Assembly: GCA_949358305.1 (NCBI GenBank)
Contig: OX442314.1
Location: 61,017,369-61,081,368, forward strand
Reading direction: 5' to 3'
DNA length: 64,000 nucleotides
DNA from: Strigamia acuminata
Lineage: Eukaryota > Arthropoda > Chilopoda > Geophilomorpha > Linotaeniidae
The notes beneath the pieces are model-generated. The model did not search any database. It worked only from the letters and a program-made list of their open reading frames with translations, and was not told the DNA's origin. The stretch's first letter is position 1; each line of letters begins with the position of its first letter. The translations under genes and the position numbers were made by a program. Shown here piece after piece: positions 59,243 through 64,000 of this stretch.

Positions 59243-60724
59243 TTAATCAACATGATTCTTTGCTAAATATTGAGCTCGCATATTTGCGAATTTCCGAGAT
59301 CTCTCAGCCTGCTGTACTGATTTCTTTCGACGTTTTTCCTTTGGGCAGTTACATACAGTGTACTGACTTGGCAGTGTAAATGACCGTGACGACCCAACTT
59401 TTTGTTTTAGGTCATCTCTGGAAAACCATACATGAATGGGACCCTCATTGGAAAACCATACGTGGAAAGGACCCATATTTGGAATTGTGAAATCCCGCAA
59501 CAAACGAGGGGATCTATATTTGACTCTAAGTCGTGGAACTGATGATTGGAAACCTGGGTTTTCAGTCAGTTTTTGAACATGTTGGTTTGTATTTGAAGTT
59601 TCTTCATCACCAGCTGGACTTGGTGACCGAAAACGCTTTTTTGAAGTTCTTAATTCCTCTCGTTGAGATGAATTATTCTGGATATTGCAGGGTTGCTTTC
59701 CAGACGCAAATTGTTGTATCTCCGTCAGATTGACGACTGGGACGGGTTTTAGTCGTTGGTTACGGTATTGATTTCGAAATACGAATTGTTGCGCTTCGTT
59801 TATATTTTTAAATTCAGCTGAATTTAACTGGTATTGTTTACAATACTGTTCGAATTGATACCGGATCTCCCGTGGGTTAGTCAAAAAACTTTCTTTTTTA
59901 GGTTTAAAATCATTCTCATTATCGTGTTGGTAATACTTTTTCAAGGGAAAAGTTTGCTTGACTTTTTTTCGATTTGAAATGGGCGTTAGGTAGAATTGTC
60001 TTGGCTGGGGACTCTTCTTGGTAGACAAATCATACGTCCGCAAACATGAGTTTGTGATCGGCGATCGGGCACGTTGTTGTACGTTATTTGACTGCAAATG
60101 CTTGTTTGGAGTCCGAATATCTTTCCTTTGCGTTGATATTGGTGGCCCAAAACTTTTGTTTACGGTTCCCAATTCTTTTGATAGCGGTAGGTTAATCGAC
60201 AGATTAAGGCTAGCCACATATCGTTGTGCTTCAGCTGGATTAGCATATCGAACTGAAATTAGCTGATCTCGATTGTAAACGAGTTTTAATTTGTTCTGAA
60301 CAACCGACTGGTTAGTTAACGAACTCTCTGGATGAGAATTATTAGGTTTATAATTCTCTTCCCCCTTATCTACCGAATTAGGTGGTTTAAACTTTTCTAA
60401 CTTAGATCCCCTACTGGATGTTTGAAACATAGTATGAGAATCTTGATTCACTAAGTTTCGGCTGTATGTTTGTGGATTCCGTACTGGATCTTGATGTGAA
60501 GATTGAGATTGGGTACGATCTCGCCAGTTCCTAGCTTTTACATAGTCTGAAGCTTCGATTATATTTTTAAACTTGGTTTTATCCAGTCCATGACGATTAC
60601 AATACAGAGTAAAATGATCGGGAATCTTTTCTGTTTGATCGCCAAGTGGTACAGAACTTAAATTTAAGTTTGTCTGCTTATTATTTCCTTTTGGATCGAT
60701 CATATTCAATGGTTTTTGAGCCAT
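59243..60724 (-). CDS. Element E gag-like protein without capsid or zinc knuckle
   Basis: 493 residues from ATG 60,724 (MAQKPLNMIDPKG). It carries the N-terminal module of B's Gag twice: once near the start (FTLYCNRHGLDKTKFKNIIE) and once in the middle (FEQYCKQYQLNSAEFKNINE); compare B's LTEYCRLYNLNRADFKTITE. Between and after them are Ser/Gln/Asn-rich, basic linkers. A short internal duplication HVWFSNEGPIHVWFSRDD lies near residue 430. No capsid motif, no CCHC knuckle, no protease follows. It could act as an adaptor that joins particles of an autonomous relative; this is inference. Confidence 0.7.
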   Translation of the reverse strand: MAQKPLNMIDPKGNNKQTNLNLSSVPLGDQTEKIPDHFTLYCNRHGLDKTKFKNIIEASDYVKARNWRDRTQSQSSHQDPVRNPQTYSRNLVNQDSHTMFQTSSRGSKLEKFKPPNSVDKGEENYKPNNSHPESSLTNQSVVQNKLKLVYNRDQLISVRYANPAEAQRYVASLNLSINLPLSKELGTVNKSFGPPISTQRKDIRTPNKHLQSNNVQQRARSPITNSCLRTYDLSTKKSPQPRQFYLTPISNRKKVKQTFPLKKYYQHDNENDFKPKKESFLTNPREIRYQFEQYCKQYQLNSAEFKNINEAQQFVFRNQYRNQRLKPVPVVNLTEIQQFASGKQPCNIQNNSSQREELRTSKKRFRSPSPAGDEETSNTNQHVQKLTENPGFQSSVPRLRVKYRSPRLLRDFTIPNMGPFHVWFSNEGPIHVWFSRDDLKQKVGSSRSFTLPSQYTVCNCPKEKRRKKSVQQAERSRKFANMRAQYLAKNHVD

Positions 60725-63700
60725 AAAAAAATTCAAAATCTGACGATTTTAATTCTTTAATTTATAAAGAAGACGAATATAATACACTTTTCAACAAGAA
60801 ACACTTCTAAACTTTACTTTTGACAAAATAAAATTAAACTTCGCGTTTGTTTGACACGTGTTAGCTTTTGCAGGTTACACGGCACACAAAATTCGAATCG
60901 TGACTGAAATCGGGACGGCGTGGTCAAGATGACTCTGGAACACGTCTTCTGGTCTGGTCTGGATGCGAATGATCAGTATCTGATCTGGTCCTCCTTTAAT
61001 AGCAGGGGGCTGGGGATCCCTAGATCTCCCAACTTCTGATTGGCGGATGTTAGTGTCGGCCAATGGTATAAAGGACGTTACATCTATTTAGTAGTTCTCT
61101 ACTAAGTCCGTTCCCTTCGAGATTCAATTTTACCGATAAAATAAAATTCCTTCGGGAAGACATTCGTAAAATATTGTATTTTTCAAATGAAAATAAAATA
61201 AACTTACTTCAATCTTCTTGAACTTTGGGATTTTTACCAATCCAAATAATTAAATAACTTTTCTTCAAAAAATATTTTTCTTTTAATTATTCCGTTAGTG
61301 TGTGATATCGTTACAACCACAACTTTAATAAAGTTTTCTCAAACTCTCAATTTTTCTTATTCTTATTCAATTATCGTTCAAATAATCATTCCTTTGTAAT
61401 TGAAATCTATTTTCGATTCCCAACATTGTGTATTCATTTCCAATAGGAAGAATAATTTGACCAAGTCTTTACTTTTTCGGGTTTAAATTCCATTTTTCGA
61501 GTGTGAAAAAATAAATTTTCACCATCCATCTCCCCCTTTTTTAACAAATTTTTTTAACAAATAAAAATTCGTTAAAATTCTTTAAATTTGTTTTGCGAGA
61601 AAAATTATCTAATTCTCTAATCTTCCAAAAGAAAATATTCGAAATTTTACTTTAAACGATAAAGTTATTGGTACAAATGTGTACTTGTTTTTCGGGAGAA
61701 AACTATTCGACAATCCTTTAGACTTTTGGGTAAAAATTATTCATCAAATCTTTCTTTTTTGATGACAATTGCTTTGATTTTTCGAAAGAAAATATCTAGC
61801 TAAATTCCACTTTTCCTGAGCGGACAATTGTTTTCACAATTAGTTATTCCTTTGCGATATTTACGAAGGACGTGTCTTTGATTATTCGTTTTAATAATTT
61901 TCGTCCCCCTTATCTCTAATAACGAGATGTTTTTGCAGAGATCTTTTATCTTTTGAATGAAAGAATATTTAAATCTCAATTGTCGTAAATACCTTCATCT
62001 GCTGCAGCATTTCCTCAATTTGAACTTTTCAAATGAAAAGGCAAATCTGGAGAACTTTCACTGTCAAACTTCTATTCCTATCGCGCCAAAATTCGTAATT
62101 CACTGGTTTGGAATTCCGTATAACACGTGACACAATAACAGTATCGATGTCACAATTAAGCAGTTTACTACTCGGTCCGCGCGAGGACATGTAAATTACT
62201 TTTTTCCGATAAAAATAATTTTTCTTTGAAAAATATTTGAAATTGATTTTTCACAACTACTTTTGAATGAAATAAAATGAAGTTATTCCAACTTTTCGTT
62301 AATTGCTCACACATAACATTCCCTTTACTGTGGGATTTGCATCGAAATTCCATTTTTAAAGAACCTTTCTTTTACTTATCGCAAATAAAACATATTCAAT
62401 CGTTTTTCTGATTAAACTTTAACACGTAAATTACGAACGAAATATATGATGACATTCCATTAACCTTTAGGAAAATTGACTAAATTCTTAATTTTTAGAG
62501 AAAAATAATGTATCTAGAATCTTTCCTTTTCCGAATAAAATCTATGTTCAAAATAGAAGATAAATCTTGTGCAATTCTTAGTTTTTTCGAATGGAAAAAT
62601 ACAACTTTTCATCAGCGGTGATTTATTTGATTTTTCCGAAAGAAAAATAATTACTTTGAAACTTATTTTCTTCGTTTAAATCAGCTATCTGATTTTAAAG
62701 CTTCAATCCAATTAAAAAATATTCGCTCCGTAAATATTTCATGTGGCAAAGTTCATAGCCACAAATGGATTTGTTATTCCGGTTTTAAGAAATCATGTGG
62801 GAAAATGTCCGATTAGATTACTAAAAATATTCGTTGTTTTTCAAACAGCTAAATTTCATTTAGAAATTCTCAAAATTTGGGAGACCCAAATATCGTTGGA
62901 AACTTAAAACACTGTTAAATTTCCGAAAGGAAAGATTGAATGAAATCCTTTTACTTTTCCGAGGGAAAGCGTTTATCGTGATTCGTAACTTTCAATGTAA
63001 AAAATACTATTCTACGTGGTCGGCAACTTCATTCGCCGCCATTTTATATTTTCTTAATTTCCATTGTCCCGAAGGAAAAAATGTACTTTTTGTGAAAATA
63101 GTTAATTCCTTCAAATAAAGGTAATATTCATTTCGATTTGCAAATCTTTTCTGCGAAATGGAGTGTGTTGTTTTTCTCCAACAACTAAATTATCTTTGGT
63201 ACCGATGGCAGTGGAAAAATTAGTTCGCGACACTTAAATAAATCTCTACGAACCTTCTGTAACATTTCTCCGCTGTCTTTTATCTGTTGTCCGCCATAAT
63301 TTCCAAGCATTCGTTCGCACCTTGCGTTGAAGGTTTGAGTAGCTTCCCTGCTGCGTTTGATACGGAGATCGACGCGTATTGCTATGGCGCGTGGTCGCTG
63401 GCTATCGGTGTCGACGTACAGTTACAAGAAACTTAATTTCTTGTAAATATTTCCAAATAGTTGCGGTGTTTTCTTCGTTTTAACTTTTCAGGTGGAAAGA
63501 TAAATTCGTAAGAAGTCCGCCTTCTAAACTTGTATGTTTTTAGCTTTTCGAAATAAAACAAACTTCGAAAAAAATATCTGTATTCTTATTTCACTCGAAA
63601 CTTTTTTTTGATTTCTTATTTAAAATACTTCGTATTCCTTAAATTGTCGAACGAAAATAGTAAAGAGAGTTCACTAAACGTTTCCATTTCGTCAGTTTAA

Positions 63701-64000
63701 CTTTTCACATGAAAATATAAACTGAAAATCTATTTGTCTGTTTTAACTAAAATTTTTTTGTTAATATCGGATTCAAGATTCGCTTTTGCAATTCGATCGA
63801 ATTAATTTGCAACCTATTTCAGTGATCGTGTGATAGGTCTATAACTTCCGAAATTCCTAGTTAAAGGACAGTTTTGGTGTTTCTCAAGAAAATAAACATG
63901 GTTTGAAACTGGTCTGTTTTTTAACTAAATCTTTTAGTTAAATATTTATCTCAAAATTCACTTTTACAATTCTATCGAATTTAATTGCAACCTAATCTCG
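60725..64000 (-). other. Element E long leader with hairpin-motif array
   Basis: The first 0.3 kb resembles B's leader (GACGGCGTGGTCAAGATG at 60,914). From about 61,140 to 63,900 the sequence is AT-rich and built on a recurring short inverted motif, TTTTC-N(3-5)-GAAAA (for example 62,025-62,040, 62,954-62,969, 63,484-63,499, 63,711-63,726). No gene. Near the right end a unit of about 178 bp is duplicated, with TTGCAACCTA at 63,807 and 63,985. Confidence 0.55.

Larger units (their letters stand above)
56734..64000 (-). mobile_element. LTR retrotransposon E, B-related, non-autonomous, cut by window end
   Basis: 3' LTR at the left, one gag-like ORF, a 3.3-kb AT-rich leader, and the first 6 bases of a tRNA-Gln-like primer site at the right edge (63,995-64,000). 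LTR ends, polypurine tract, leader words and Gag module match element B. No pol or zinc knuckle is present within 5.3 kb of internal sequence, so it would depend on proteins from another element. Confidence 0.8.

Overview
This is eukaryotic, animal DNA, most probably from an arthropod. It is AT-rich and intron-containing and carries no bacterial-type gene. The one clear host gene is a divergent ionotropic receptor (IR) of the ionotropic-glutamate-receptor superfamily at about 4.1-7.7 kb. Its exons join in phase through consensus splice sites, and large divergent IR families are typical of arthropods (crustaceans, chelicerates, insects). I cannot name the species.

Most of the window is LTR retrotransposons of the Ty3/gypsy type, stacked and partly nested. 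Element A (9,065-19,850, minus) has 623-bp LTRs and an ATTT target duplication. Element B (22,445-35,593, minus) has 1,652-bp LTRs and CAAG duplications. Element C (39,828-53,343, plus) has 996-bp LTRs and CAAC duplications. All three have intact gag, pol and a third ORF downstream of pol, and their LTR pairs are identical or nearly so by eye, so they look like recent and potentially mobile insertions. Element D (54,595-56,733, plus) is an A-family relative broken by an in-frame stop and by insertion of element E. Element E (56,734 to beyond the window, minus) is a B relative that has lost pol, capsid and zinc knuckle and has a very long AT-rich leader. The window ends 6 bases into its primer-binding site. 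A, C and D have a tRNA-Pro-like primer site; B, and probably E, have a tRNA-Gln-like one.

Between these lie small DNA-transposon derivatives: two hAT-type MITEs (2.3 and 3.7 kb), an 18-bp-TIR MITE (2.0 kb), TTAA-flanked piggyBac-like MITEs (35.8 and 53.4 kb), a 969-bp fold-back element made of CAGCTG-rich units (38 kb), a pogo/Tigger-like remnant with a piece of transposase helix-turn-helix (39.2 kb), and a family bounded by iterated ATTTTAGCG motifs (8.7 and 35.7 kb, fragments at 1.8 and 3.0 kb). Two pre-insertion sites are preserved in the window. The target of A exists uninterrupted at 21,573-21,959, and the target of the 35.8-kb MITE exists uninterrupted at 8,673-8,918.

The most interesting system is the third ORF of elements A, B and C. 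None looks like an envelope gene. A and B share a CxxCxGxG...CxxCxG zinc module (DnaJ-like) followed by a conserved FVxF...PIP segment, and all three proteins carry strong basic nuclear-localisation-like motifs. In C the ORF is preceded by a short acidic exon (48,547-48,639) that joins it in phase through a CAG|GT donor and a pyrimidine-tract acceptor, and B also has an acceptor 4 nt before its ATG. I infer an accessory nuclear protein made from a spliced subgenomic RNA. In B and C, gag and pol are connected by an A AAA AAC -1 frameshift heptamer, present twice in C.
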